Made by a program: the position numbers and the translations under genes
The notes under the pieces: model-generated
Database searches by the model: none
Told to the model about the DNA's origin: nothing
What the model saw: the letters and a program-made list of their open reading frames with translations, nothing else
Assembly: GCA_947626345.1 (NCBI GenBank)
Contig: CANQSF010000010.1
Coordinates: 1 to 64,000, forward strand
From: an uncultured Oscillospiraceae bacterium
GTDB lineage: Bacteria; Bacillota; Clostridia; Oscillospirales; Oscillospiraceae
Direction: 5' to 3'
Length of the DNA: 64,000 bases
Shown: one piece after another, positions 48,528-57,000 of the stretch
Layout: each line of letters opens with the position of its first letter
Position numbering within the stretch: the stretch's first letter is position 1

Positions 48528-50176
48528 CCGACCGGGAACTGCTGCAGCGGCTGAAGACCGCCGTGGATCATACCGCTCCCGACGACGTACAGGACGTCCT
48601 CTCCCGCTGTGGGACGGGGAAAGGAACGGTCATTCACATGAACGAAGCGAAAAAGAGCAGAAAGAGCAAGAGCTGGACACAGGCGCTGATCGCCGCGTGC
48701 CTGGCGCTGGTCCTCCTGGCCGGAGGCGGCGGGATCTTCTATCAGCGCGCCTATGCCGTGGCCTCTGTGGTCAGTCTGGACGTGAACCCCAGCATCCAGC
48801 TGGAGGTGAATCGCAGCGAGAAGGTCCTGTCCTGCAGCGGCCTGAACGATGAGGGCCGTACCGTCCTGGCGGACATGGACGGCGGCAGGGACCTGAAGGG
48901 CGCCAAGCTGGACGTGGCGGTGAACGCCATCGTGGGCGCCCTGGTGCGCAACGGCTATCTGGACCATCTGGACAGCGCCATCCTCATCTCCGTGGAGGAC
49001 AGCGACGCCGACCGTGGCGCCCGGCTCCAGCAGGAGCTGGTGGCCTCCGTGGACGGCGTGCTCCAGACCGCCGCCAACAACGCCTCGGTGCTGAGCCAGA
49101 ACGTGGCCGCCAGCGCCGATCTGGACGCCCGGGCCCGGGAGAACAGCATCTCCACCGGCAAGGCCAGCCTGATCGACCAGGTGCTGGCCCTGAACGGGGA
49201 GCTGTCCTTTGAGGAGCTGGCGGGGCTGAGCGTGGAGGAGCTGCGGGATCTGATCAAAATCGGCGCGCCGGACATGCCCATCGGCCGTGACGCCGCGCTC
49301 CAGGCGGCGCTGGACTTCGCCGGCCTGACCAGGGAGAGCGTCCCCTACGTGGACGTGGACCCGGAGCTGGACGAGCGGGTGCCCTATTATGAGGTGGAGC
49401 TGGTCGTGGACGGCAAGGAGCAGGACTACGGCGTGCAGGCCTTCACCGGCGAGGTCATCCAGGGCGTCGCTATCCCCGACATGCTGACGCCGGGCCCGGC
49501 GCTGCCCCAGGACACCGCGGCCGTCACCGAGGCGGAGGCGGAGGCCATCGCCTGGTCGGACGCGGGCGTGGCGGAAAATGCCTCCACCGTGGTCAAGCAG
49601 GACTGGGACGACGGCAGGCTCCACTGGGACGTGTGGTTCACGGACGGCGGATATGAGTACGAATACGAGATCGACGCCGCCACCGGCGCCATCCTCAGCA
49701 GCGAGCGGGAGCCCGTCTCCCGGACCGTCACCTCCGTCACCGCACCGGTCTCCCCCGGCCCCGCTGCGGACAGCGGCGCCGCCTCCGGCGACGTGGGTGA
49801 GGCCGCGGCCAAGGCGGCGGCTCTGGCCCACGCAGGGCTGAGCGAGAGCCAGGTCACCCGGCTGACGTGCCAGCGGGACTACGACGACGGCCGGCTGGAG
49901 TACGAGATCGAGTTCCGGGCCGGCGGCTACGAGTACGAGTACACCGTGGACGGCGCCACTGGCTCCATCCTGGACCACGAGCGGGACTGGGACGACGACG
50001 TCCGTACCAGCGCCAGCAGCGCCCAGCCCGGCGGGACGGTCTCCTCCGGCGCGTCTCAGGACAGCCGCTACGACGACGACTGGGACTGGGATGACGACGA
50101 TGACGATGACGATGACTGGGATGACGACCACGACCGGGACGACGATTGGGACGATGACGACTGGGACGACGACTGA
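48524..50176 (+). CDS. RsgI-like anti-sigma protein with PepSY domains
   Basis: The 550-residue protein has a short cytoplasmic part that would hold the sigma factor, one membrane helix (about 50-70) and an RsgI-type segment right after it (SVVSLDVNPSIQLEVNRSEKVL). Outside follow PepSY-like domains (YEYEYEIDAATGAILSSERE, YEYEYTVDGATGSILDHERD) and a final stretch of about 35 residues made almost only of Asp and Trp. PepSY domains bind or inhibit proteases. The acidic tail could bind cations or wall polymers. Four-base overlap with the sigma gene shows coupling. Confidence 0.88.
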   Translation: MTDRELLQRLKTAVDHTAPDDVQDVLSRCGTGKGTVIHMNEAKKSRKSKSWTQALIAACLALVLLAGGGGIFYQRAYAVASVVSLDVNPSIQLEVNRSEKVLSCSGLNDEGRTVLADMDGGRDLKGAKLDVAVNAIVGALVRNGYLDHLDSAILISVEDSDADRGARLQQELVASVDGVLQTAANNASVLSQNVAASADLDARARENSISTGKASLIDQVLALNGELSFEELAGLSVEELRDLIKIGAPDMPIGRDAALQAALDFAGLTRESVPYVDVDPELDERVPYYEVELVVDGKEQDYGVQAFTGEVIQGVAIPDMLTPGPALPQDTAAVTEAEAEAIAWSDAGVAENASTVVKQDWDDGRLHWDVWFTDGGYEYEYEIDAATGAILSSEREPVSRTVTSVTAPVSPGPAADSGAASGDVGEAAAKAAALAHAGLSESQVTRLTCQRDYDDGRLEYEIEFRAGGYEYEYTVDGATGSILDHERDWDDDVRTSASSAQPGGTVSSGASQDSRYDDDWDWDDDDDDDDDWDDDHDRDDDWDDDDWDDD

Positions 50177-50205
50177 CCCGGCATCTCCAAGGAATAAAAA
50201 CAGCG

Positions 50206-50240
50206 AGCGCCTCCGCCGATAACGGCGGAGGCGCTTTGCT
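50206..50240. terminator. Terminator between convergent genes
   Basis: AGCGCCTCCGCC and GGCGGAGGCGCT pair around six bases. Short T runs stand on both sides, so it may serve the anti-sigma gene and rplA. Confidence 0.75.
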
Positions 50241-50255
50241 TGTCAAACGACTCTA

Positions 50256-50948
50256 TTAAAGTCCCTTCTGGGCGTTGACCTTGATGCCGGGGCCCATGGT
50301 GGAGGCGGTGACGCAGCTGCGGATGTACTGGCCCTTGGCAGCGGCGGGCTTGGCCTTCACGATGGCGCCGATCAGGGCGTCGTAGTTCTCCTGGAGCTTC
50401 TCAGGACCAAAGCTCACCTTGCCGATGGGGCAGTGGATGATGTTGGTCTTGTCCAGGCGGTACTCGATCTTACCGGCCTTGACCTCATGGATGGCCTGGG
50501 TCAGGTTGGGGGTCACGGTGCCCGCCTTGGGGGAGGGCATCAGGCCCTTGGGGCCCAGCACCTTGCCGAGACGGCCCACCACGCCCATCATGTCGGGGGT
50601 GGCGATGACCACGTCGAAGCCGAACCAGTTCTCGGTCTGGATCTTCTGGACCATGTCCTGTCCGCCCACGAAGTCGGCGCCGGCGGCCTTGGCCTCCTCT
50701 TCCCGCTCGGGCTTGCAGAACACCAACACGGTGCGGCTCTTGCCGGTGCCGTGGGGCAGCACGATGGCGCCGCGGACCTGCTGGTCAGCGTGACGGCCGT
50801 CCACGCCCAGCTTCACGTGCAGCTCGACGGTCTCGTCGAACTTGGCCTTGCTGGTCTTGCACACCAGGTCGAAGGCCTCCTGGGGATCGTATACGGTCTG
50901 CTTGTCAAAGAGCTTGGCGCTCTCTTTATAATTCTTGCCTCTGAACAT
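50256..50948 (-). CDS. rplA: Ribosomal protein L1
   Basis: The 230-residue protein is L1 of the large subunit, which forms the mobile stalk next to the E site and can repress its own operon. Typical parts: [35 protein letters not shown], and the C-terminal segment [26 protein letters not shown] sets the start at 50948. It is last in the operon rpmG-secE-nusG-rplK-rplA. Confidence 0.97.
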   Translation of the reverse strand: MFRGKNYKESAKLFDKQTVYDPQEAFDLVCKTSKAKFDETVELHVKLGVDGRHADQQVRGAIVLPHGTGKSRTVLVFCKPEREEEAKAAGADFVGGQDMVQKIQTENWFGFDVVIATPDMMGVVGRLGKVLGPKGLMPSPKAGTVTPNLTQAIHEVKAGKIEYRLDKTNIIHCPIGKVSFGPEKLQENYDALIGAIVKAKPAAAKGQYIRSCVTASTMGPGIKVNAQKGL

Positions 50949-51007
50949 TTGATACTCCTCCAAAAAATGTGGTTAAGCGGAAGTTTTCCTCCCACATATG
51001 GGGCGAA

Positions 51008-51433
51008 TCACTCGCCCACCAGAACGCCCATGCTCCGGCAGGTGCCGGCGATCATGCTCATGGCCGACTCAATGCTGGTGCAGTTGAGGTCGGGCATCTT
51101 CTGCTCCGCGATCTTCCGCAGGTCTTCCTTGGAGATCGTGGCGACCTTGTCCCGCTGGGGCACGCCGGAGGCGGTCTCGATGCCGCAGGCCTTCTTGATG
51201 AGCAGGGCCGCGGGCGGGGTCTTGGTGATGAAGGTGAAGCTGCGGTCGGCATAGACGGTGATGACCACGGGGATCATCATGCCCATGTCGCCCTTGGTGC
51301 GCTCGTTGAAGTCCTTGGTGAACTGGCCGATGTTGACGCCGTACTGACCAAGGGCGGGGCCCACGGGGGGCGCCGGGGTAGCCCGGCCCGCCGGGACCTG
51401 GAATCTGACGTATCCAACTACTTTCTGAGACAT
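51008..51433 (-). CDS. rplK: Ribosomal protein L11
   Basis: The 141-residue protein binds the GTPase centre of 23S rRNA. Family motifs: the Pro-rich loop [20 protein letters not shown] near residues 17-36 and [12 protein letters not shown] at the end. The length is standard. It lies between nusG and rplA, the usual order. Confidence 0.97.
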   Translation of the reverse strand: MSQKVVGYVRFQVPAGRATPAPPVGPALGQYGVNIGQFTKDFNERTKGDMGMMIPVVITVYADRSFTFITKTPPAALLIKKACGIETASGVPQRDKVATISKEDLRKIAEQKMPDLNCTSIESAMSMIAGTCRSMGVLVGE

Positions 51434-51476
51434 TTTTTATTCTCCTCTGTCCTCGTATGATGAGGTAAGTCAAAAG

Positions 51477-52004
51477 TTATTCGTCTTTCACCGGCTCGAT
51501 CTGGTCAAGCTCCAGATCCACCGGCGTCTCCCGGCCGAACATGGAGACGATGACCCGGACCCGGTCCTTCTCCGGCTCCAGCTCGTCCACCGTGCCGAGA
51601 AAGCCCTCCAGCGGACCGTCTGTCACCTTCACGGTATCGCCCAGGCCGAAGCCCACCACGATCTCGTGGCGCTCCACGCCCAGATCCAGCACCTCCCGCT
51701 CCGTCAGGGGGACGGGCTTGCCGTCCATGGAGACGAAACCGGTGGAGCCGCGGGCGTTGCGCACCAGGTGCCAGCTCTCGTCCGTGAGGATCATCTTCAC
51801 CAGCACATAGCCGGGGAAGGTCTTGCGCTCATAGGTCTTCTCGCCGTTGTCGGTGTGCTCGGTGACGGTCTCCATGGGGATCTTGACCTCCAGGATGAGG
51901 TCCTCCATGTGCCGGTTCTCCGCCGCCTTCATGATGGAGGCGGCCACCGTGTTCTCATACCCGGAATAGGTATGAACGACGTACCATTTCGCGGATTCTG
52001 CCAT
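51477..52004 (-). CDS. nusG: Transcription elongation/antitermination factor NusG
   Basis: The 175-residue protein has the NGN domain (KWYVVHTYSGYENTVAASI, FPGYVLVKMILTDESWHLVRN) and a C-terminal KOW domain (GDTVKVTDGPLEGFLGTVDELEPEKDRVRVIVSMFG). It binds RNA polymerase and tunes elongation and pausing. It starts one base before the end of secE is cleared (gap of one base), so translation is coupled. Confidence 0.97.
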   Translation of the reverse strand: MAESAKWYVVHTYSGYENTVAASIMKAAENRHMEDLILEVKIPMETVTEHTDNGEKTYERKTFPGYVLVKMILTDESWHLVRNARGSTGFVSMDGKPVPLTEREVLDLGVERHEIVVGFGLGDTVKVTDGPLEGFLGTVDELEPEKDRVRVIVSMFGRETPVDLELDQIEPVKDE

Positions 52005-52005
52005 G

Positions 52006-52269
52006 TTACGCGAAGATGTTGATCAGCGCCTTCACCGTCGCCTGGGCGGCGCTGTCAAAGCCCCAAAGCACGATGGCGCACACCACGATGACCACCAGGG
52101 CCACGCCGGTGTTCTTCATCGTCTGCTTGGGCGTGGGCCAGACGACCTTTTTCAGCTCGCTCTTCATGTCGCGGAACCACTTTTTCACCCGCGCGAAGAA
52201 CTTCAGCTTCTCGTCTGTCTTCTTGACCGCGACCTTCGGCTGCGGGGCGGCCTTTTTTTCATCTGCCAT
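52006..52269 (-). CDS. secE: Preprotein translocase subunit SecE
   Basis: The 87-residue protein has a Lys-rich cytoplasmic start, the conserved amphipathic helix (FRDMKSELKKVVWPTPKQT) and one membrane helix (GVALVVIVVCAIVLWGF). It clamps SecY in the secretion channel. The order rpmG-secE-nusG is standard. Confidence 0.95.
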   Translation of the reverse strand: MADEKKAAPQPKVAVKKTDEKLKFFARVKKWFRDMKSELKKVVWPTPKQTMKNTGVALVVIVVCAIVLWGFDSAAQATVKALINIFA

Positions 52270-52284
52270 TGTTCCCGGCCCCCC

Positions 52285-52446
52285 TTACTTGGTCTCCTGA
52301 TGCAGTGTGTGCTTGCGGCAGAAGGGGCAATACTTGTTCAGTTCAAGCTTTTCCGTGGTATTTTTCTTGTTCTTGAACGTATTGTAGTTCCTCTGTTTGC
52401 ACTCGCTGCAGCGCAGTACAACTTTGATCCTTGCGTCTGCTGCCAT
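52285..52446 (-). CDS. rpmG: Ribosomal protein L33
   Basis: A 53-residue protein, easy to miss for its size. It reads [37 protein letters not shown] and [10 protein letters not shown]. Both CxxC pairs are present, so this is the zinc-binding form. CAAGGAGGTGCCGAAAAT precedes the ATG at 52444-52446. First gene of its operon. Confidence 0.95.
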   Translation of the reverse strand: MAADARIKVVLRCSECKQRNYNTFKNKKNTTEKLELNKYCPFCRKHTLHQETK

Positions 52447-52525
52447 ATTTTCGGCACCTCCTTGTTAAATTGCCTCCCTATTCCGGCCATAACGGGACGA
52501 CCCGTCCGGACGGCAGGTAAAAGTT

Positions 52526-52554
52526 ATCCTAGCATATCCCGGGGGAAAATGCAA
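52526..52554 (-). promoter_or_regulatory. Promoter of the rpmG-rplA operon
   Basis: On the minus strand TTGCAT (52549-52554) and TAGGAT (52526-52531) are 17 bases apart, 80 bases before rpmG. Confidence 0.65.
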
Positions 52555-52637
52555 GGGATATTTCATGATTTTTTGGCGGATGCGTCAAAGTTTCCGATCC
52601 CCGTTGCGTTCTCGCCGCCGGCGTGGTAACATGGGAG

Positions 52638-52740
52638 CCACAGAGTAGGGTCGGCCGCGTCATACCGCCGTGCGCGGTATCCAGTGCCGGGGGAACGGGA
52701 AGTTGTCCCCCGGACGAAACGGCGGCGAAGGGACCGCGGA
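52638..52740 (+). promoter_or_regulatory. Tetrahydrofolate riboswitch (class I)
   Basis: Conserved parts of the THF riboswitch appear in order: CAGAGTAGGG, GTGCCGGGGGAACGGGAAGT, TGTCCCCCGGACGAAACGG and CGAAGGGACCGCGG. The expected pairings (GTGCCGGGGG with CCCCCGG, and the closing CCGCGG) can be drawn. It lies about 80 bases before folT, the classic location. Binding of reduced folate should lower expression. Confidence 0.85.
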
Positions 52741-52817
52741 AAATCTTTTTTCATTCCGCCGGCGCCCGCGCCAATGCCTGCGGTGGCCGCCCCGCATTCC
52801 GCTGGAGGGAATTGAAT

Positions 52818-53336
52818 ATGAAAAACGCCAAACGTCTCGTGACCGACGGGCTGTGCGCAGCGCTGTATGTGGTGCTGTCCAGCTTCCTCAGCCTCAACCT
52901 GGGGCCCATCAAGCTGTCCGTCAGCGGCCTGCCCGTGCTGCTGACAGGGCTGCTGTTCGGGCCGGGGGACGGCCTGGTGGTGGGCCTGCTGGGGGGCTTT
53001 CTGGGCCAGCTGCTGGGCCCCTACGGGGTGAGCGCCACCACGCCGCTGTGGATGCTGCCCGTGGGGGCGATGGGGCTCATCCCCGGCTGGTACGCCAAGT
53101 ACAAAAACTATGACCTGCCCCGGGCCCATCTGGCCGCCGTGGTCTTCATCGCCCTGCTGGCGGACACCACCATCACCACCGGCGTGATGTATGTGGACTG
53201 TTTGGTGTACAAATACTCCTTCGTCACCTACTCGCCCTACATCGTCTGGCGGTACGTGGCGGACGTGATCAAGGCGGTGCTGTACACCTTGGTGCTGCCG
53301 CCCATGCTGAAGATACTGAGAAAGGAACGCACATGA
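52818..53336 (+). CDS. folT: ECF-type folate transporter S component
   Basis: The 172-residue protein has about five or six membrane helices and the FolT pattern (RLVTDGLCAALYVVLSSFLSLNLG, LLFGPGDGLVVGLLGGFLGQLLGPYG). S components bind the vitamin and join the shared ECF energy module encoded elsewhere. The folate assignment rests on the THF riboswitch upstream as well as the sequence. GCTGGAGGGAATTGAAT sets the start. It overlaps ruvX by four bases. Confidence 0.88.
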   Translation: MKNAKRLVTDGLCAALYVVLSSFLSLNLGPIKLSVSGLPVLLTGLLFGPGDGLVVGLLGGFLGQLLGPYGVSATTPLWMLPVGAMGLIPGWYAKYKNYDLPRAHLAAVVFIALLADTTITTGVMYVDCLVYKYSFVTYSPYIVWRYVADVIKAVLYTLVLPPMLKILRKERT

Positions 53337-53737
53337 GGATCATGGCCATCGACTACGGCGACGCCCGCACCGGCGTGGCCGTGTCGGACCCGCTGGGCAT
53401 GCTGGCCGGCGAGACCTTTGTGATCAGGGAGTGGGACGCCGTCCGGCTGGCGGACGCCATCACTGCCGAGGCCAGAGCCAGGGACGCCTCCCCCCTGGTG
53501 TTGGGACTGCCCAAGAATATGGACGGCACCGAGGGCCCCCGGGCGGAGAAGTCCCGGGCGCTGAAGGCGCTGCTGGAGGAGCGGGGCATGGACGTGGTGC
53601 TCTGGGACGAGCGGCGCACCACCGTGGACGCTCACCGCATCCTGCGGGAGAACGGGAAAAAGGAGAAAAAGCACCGGTCCACCGTGGACGCGGTGGCGGC
53701 AGCGCTGATCCTGGAGGGGTATCTGGGCTCGCTGTGA
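53333..53737 (+). CDS. ruvX: Holliday junction resolvase-like protein RuvX/YqgF
   Basis: The 134-residue protein has the RNase-H-like fold of YqgF: start RIMAIDYGDARTGVAVSDP, LVLGLPKNMDGTEGP, LWDERRTTVDA and STVDAVAAALILEGYL, with the catalytic acidic residues kept. In E. coli it also acts in 16S rRNA maturation. Translational overlap with folT is unusual in function but tight (ATGA). Confidence 0.92.
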   Translation: MRIMAIDYGDARTGVAVSDPLGMLAGETFVIREWDAVRLADAITAEARARDASPLVLGLPKNMDGTEGPRAEKSRALKALLEERGMDVVLWDERRTTVDAHRILRENGKKEKKHRSTVDAVAAALILEGYLGSL

Positions 53738-53747
53738 GACATGAATG

Positions 53748-53779
53748 AAAAAGGCGCACCGCCGAAGCGGTGCGCTTTT
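53748..53779. terminator. Bidirectional terminator
   Basis: GCGCACCGC and GCGGTGCGC form a hairpin around CGAA, with A and T runs on its two sides. It lies between convergent genes. Confidence 0.85.
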
Positions 53780-53790
53780 CCTTGTCCATT

Positions 53791-54399
53791 TTACCGACCC
53801 AGGGCCGCGTCGATGTCCTTGCAGTACTCCTCGAACATCTCATCCGCGCTGTCCGCGCCCAGGGACGTGGAGGCGACGGTCCCGTCCGGGGCGATGATCA
53901 CCGTATAGGGGATGCCCATGCTGGGATACAGCGCGCTGATGGACCCGTCCGTGTCCAGCACCACCGGGAAGTCGTAGCCCGCCTCCGCCATGAAATCCGC
54001 CACGGTCTGTTCATCCTCCTCCTGGTCCACGGCCACCAGGGCCAGCTCATCCCCGTATTTCTCCATCAGCCGGGGGAAGGCGGGCATCTCGCCCACGCAG
54101 GGATCGCACCAGGTGGCCCAGAAGTTCAGCAGGATCACCTTGCCCTCCTGGTCGGACAGGGTGTATTCCCCGCCGCCCAGCAGCGTGCCGGTGAAATCTG
54201 TATACCGGGTCCCCTCCAGGGGCACGTCCGGGATATCCTCCAGCGCGCCCGTCAGCTCCTCAGGAAGCTGCTCCTTCACATCCTCCGGCATGTCCGACAG
54301 GATGTCCTTCGCCACAGTCTGGGCGGAGCAGGCCGCCAGGGTCAGGCACAGCGCGGCCGCCATCACCAGGGCCACCAGCTTTTTTCCCTTGCTCTTCAT
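53791..54399 (-). CDS. TlpA/ResA-like thioredoxin lipoprotein
   Basis: The 202-residue protein has a lipoprotein signal (AAALCLTLAACSAQT), a linker and a thioredoxin domain with the redox pair in FWATWCDPCVGEMP and the cis-Pro region MGIPYTVIIAPDG. It acts outside the membrane, probably reducing disulfides or supporting cytochrome or cell-wall proteins. The next gene (VanY-like) lies 33 bases upstream on the same strand. Confidence 0.9.
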   Translation of the reverse strand: MKSKGKKLVALVMAAALCLTLAACSAQTVAKDILSDMPEDVKEQLPEELTGALEDIPDVPLEGTRYTDFTGTLLGGGEYTLSDQEGKVILLNFWATWCDPCVGEMPAFPRLMEKYGDELALVAVDQEEDEQTVADFMAEAGYDFPVVLDTDGSISALYPSMGIPYTVIIAPDGTVASTSLGADSADEMFEEYCKDIDAALGR

Positions 54400-54432
54400 G
54401 CTCTTTCTCCTTCTCGCGATCGTTTTTTATTA

Positions 54433-55245
54433 TTATTGGTACAGCGCCAGGAATTCCTCCAGGCACAGGCCGTGCTCCATCATATACGCTGCGGCCTCCT
54501 GTCCCACGTACCGCAGGTGCCAGGGCTCGTATTCCACGCCGGTGATATCGGTCTTGCCGTCGGGATAGCGGACCACGAAGCCGTACTGGGCGCAGTGCTG
54601 CTCCAGCCAGAGCATCAGCCCGCTGCCGCCGATCCAGGGCTCCATCTCCTGATCCCAGCTCTCCAGGATGTCGGCGCAAAGGCCGGACTGGTGCTCGCTG
54701 CTGCCGGGATAGTTCACCGCCAGGCGGGTCTTTTCGTGGGCCTCGGCCTCGCTCAGCCCCTGGGCGGTGTACTGATCGATGTGGTTCCAATAGATGTAGT
54801 ACTGGGTATCGTAGTCCCGATAGCCGGAGCAGAAATAGACGGTATAGCCCGCGGCCTTGGCGTCGGCGATCAGCTGGGACATGGCCGGGGCCACCCGGCT
54901 GTCCATGCTCTGTCCGTCGGCCACCTCGGTCAGCTCCGGCGGCGCGAAATCCTCCCCCAGGGGGTGGTCATAGTCGATGAGCCGCAGCTGCCAGCTGCCC
55001 GTGTCCACCGCCGGCGGGGCAGGCGTGGGCTCCGCCGTGGGCGGCGGGGATGGGGTGAGCTGCACGTCCGCCGGCGCCGCCGCTGTGGCCGTGGGGGCGG
55101 CCGTGGCCTCCGCCTGGGGCTCCTCATGGGTCTGCAGCACCCGGCTCAGCGCCCACACGGCCGCCACCAGGACCAACAGCAGCAATATGAACCGGCTCCC
55201 CGCGTTGGGGGACCGGGTCTTTTTTCCCGCGGCTGAACCGCTCAT
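54433..55245 (-). CDS. VanY-like D-Ala-D-Ala carboxypeptidase (M15B)
   Basis: The 270-residue protein has an N-terminal membrane anchor (FILLLLVLVAAVWALSRVL), a Pro/Thr/Ala linker and an M15B domain. Zinc ligands and catalytic residues are visible: SSEHQSGLCADI (His and Asp) and YEPWHLRYVG (Glu and His). It trims the last D-Ala of peptidoglycan peptides. A GAGAGGAGCGCGCCC site sets the start at 55245. No vancomycin-resistance genes are near, so a housekeeping wall role is more likely. Confidence 0.92.
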   Translation of the reverse strand: MSGSAAGKKTRSPNAGSRFILLLLVLVAAVWALSRVLQTHEEPQAEATAAPTATAAAPADVQLTPSPPPTAEPTPAPPAVDTGSWQLRLIDYDHPLGEDFAPPELTEVADGQSMDSRVAPAMSQLIADAKAAGYTVYFCSGYRDYDTQYYIYWNHIDQYTAQGLSEAEAHEKTRLAVNYPGSSEHQSGLCADILESWDQEMEPWIGGSGLMLWLEQHCAQYGFVVRYPDGKTDITGVEYEPWHLRYVGQEAAAYMMEHGLCLEEFLALYQ

Positions 55246-55264
55246 GGGCGCGCTCCTCTCCCTC

Positions 55265-56485
55265 TCAGCCGGCGAACCGGGTGGCCGTGGCCTCCGGAAC
55301 GGCGGCATAATCCCACTGGTGATCGGTCTGGGCCAGCCTGTCGCTGGTCACATTGAAATAGTCCCAGTATTCCGGGCCCCACTGACCGGCGTCCTCCAGG
55401 CCGTACCAGCTGTCGTCATACAGGTCCCAGGTGGGGTCAGCGCAGTACCACTCCCCCTCCAGCCGGACCATGTTCCAGGCGTGGTCCTCCGTGCTGCCGT
55501 AGCTGGCCCCCGGCACGATGATGCACTCCACGCCGGCCATGTCCATGAGTAGCTGGAAGCTGGACGCCACGCCCAGGCACACCGCCCGGTGGGCCACCAG
55601 GCCGCCATAGGGGCCGTAGGAATCCCGGCTCACCTCCATCAGCGGGTCCTGATGGGCCCAGTCGTACACCAGGTTCCAGGTGATCCAGCCGTACAGGGCC
55701 CGCTCCTTATCATAATCGCTCATGCCCTCGGAGAGGGTCGAATCCAACACCTGCGCCGCGGCGTCGTATATGGCCCGGTCATACTCTCCCAACCCGGAGG
55801 GGTCTCCCGCCGCCCAGGCCGCCAGGATGGCCGAGGTGTCATAGATGGTCATATCGTCCGTGTGGGGCGGCACATATGCCGTCCGGCCGGCGGCCGGATC
55901 GGCGGTGGGCGCCGCCGTGGCCGTGGGCTCTGGCGTGGCAGTGGGCGCCGCCGTCTGCGCCGGCAGGGCCGTGGGGGGCGTGCCGCCTGTCAGGAGCGCC
56001 TCGGCCGTCTCACGGGCCAGCTCCGGCGCGGGACAGATGAGGAGCAGCGCATAGCCCTCCCGGACGACGGCCTCCGAGGCGGCGATCATCTCCGCCTCTG
56101 CGGGGGCGTAGCCGGTGAAATCCCCCTCCCGGGCGTGGATATACGCCTCCAGCGCTGCCTGGACGGCGGCCTCCTCCGCCCCGTCGGTCAGGGACAGCAC
56201 GGCGATCTCAAAGGCCTCGGCCCCGCCCGCCCGATAGATGGCGCAGCCGCTCTGCTCCTCCGGCGTCAGGCCGTAATAGCCGCTGATATACGCCTCCAGC
56301 GCCGCCGGGTCCAGGGTCGCGTCCAGCCGCTCCAGCGCCGCTGGGTCACGGCCCTGGCTCTCCACCGCCGCCGCGGCCAGCTCCTCCGGCCCGCCGGCAT
56401 AGGCGCTCTTCCCGCCGCCGCAGCCGGCCAGCAGCAGGATAAGGGCCGCCAGCAGCAACGACGGGACACGTTTTCTCTCTCTCAT
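55265..56485 (-). CDS. Transglutaminase-like lipoprotein
   Basis: The 406-residue protein has a lipoprotein signal (LLAALILLLAGCGGG) and an N-terminal region with a DUF4358-like pattern. A Thr/Pro/Ala linker follows, then a transglutaminase-like domain with Cys (HRAVCLGVASSFQLLMDM), His (EDHAWNMVRLEG) and Asp (CADPTWDLYDD). Such domains act as cysteine proteases or crosslinkers at the cell surface. GGAGGGAGAGC sets the start. It lies 19 bases upstream of the VanY-like gene and probably in its operon. Confidence 0.87.
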   Translation of the reverse strand: MRERKRVPSLLLAALILLLAGCGGGKSAYAGGPEELAAAAVESQGRDPAALERLDATLDPAALEAYISGYYGLTPEEQSGCAIYRAGGAEAFEIAVLSLTDGAEEAAVQAALEAYIHAREGDFTGYAPAEAEMIAASEAVVREGYALLLICPAPELARETAEALLTGGTPPTALPAQTAAPTATPEPTATAAPTADPAAGRTAYVPPHTDDMTIYDTSAILAAWAAGDPSGLGEYDRAIYDAAAQVLDSTLSEGMSDYDKERALYGWITWNLVYDWAHQDPLMEVSRDSYGPYGGLVAHRAVCLGVASSFQLLMDMAGVECIIVPGASYGSTEDHAWNMVRLEGEWYCADPTWDLYDDSWYGLEDAGQWGPEYWDYFNVTSDRLAQTDHQWDYAAVPEATATRFAG

Positions 56486-56563
56486 GCTCTCCCTCCGAAC
56501 AGGGTCTCGTCCCATTATACGCCCCTTGCCGGCGGGAATCAACCGCCCGGCGGGGCATAAAAC

Positions 56564-56596
56564 GACCTCCGGCCAGAGGGCCGGAGGTCTCTTTTC
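56564..56596. terminator. Terminator between rpsT and the transglutaminase gene
   Basis: GACCTCCGGCC and GGCCGGAGGTC pair around AGAG. On the minus strand, after rpsT, GTTTTA follows the hairpin. Confidence 0.75.
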
Positions 56597-56604
56597 TTAT
56601 CAGA

Positions 56605-56868
56605 TCACTGGGCAGCGTTGAGCTTCTTCGCCATAGCGGATTTCTTGTGGGCCGCGTTGTTCTTGTGGATAAGGCCCTTGGCGGCCGCCTTGTCAACGGA
56701 CTTCACGGCAGCTTTATAGGTCTCCGCAGCCTTTTCGCCATCGCCGGCCGCAACAGCCGCGTCGAACTTCTTCAGCTCGGTCTTCAGCGCGGATTTCGCC
56801 GCCTTATTCTTTGCGTTGGCGGCCTTCTGCAGCGCGTCCCTCTTGGCCGAGGACTTGATGTTCGGCAT
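56605..56868 (-). CDS. rpsT: Ribosomal protein S20
   Basis: The 87-residue, Lys- and Ala-rich protein matches S20: PNIKSSAKRDALQKAANAKN, KKFDAAVAAGDGEKA and KGLIHKNNAAHKKSAMAKKL. It binds 16S rRNA. Its gene is divergent from gpr, as in many Clostridia and Bacilli. Confidence 0.96.
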   Translation of the reverse strand: MPNIKSSAKRDALQKAANAKNKAAKSALKTELKKFDAAVAAGDGEKAAETYKAAVKSVDKAAAKGLIHKNNAAHKKSAMAKKLNAAQ

Positions 56869-57000
56869 CTACTTGCACCTCCCTATAAAAGTCTGAACAT
56901 GATGTCCGCAGATGAAGATTATAACAACACTTTTTCGGAAATGCAAGTATTTTTTTCATTTTTTGGCCAGAATAAAACCAAACGGACGGGAGGGATCAGC

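Noticed and set aside
54433-55245. Vancomycin-resistance cluster marker (vanY)
   Set aside because: No vanH, vanA/B, vanX or vanRS genes are near; this enzyme type is also a normal wall-trimming enzyme.
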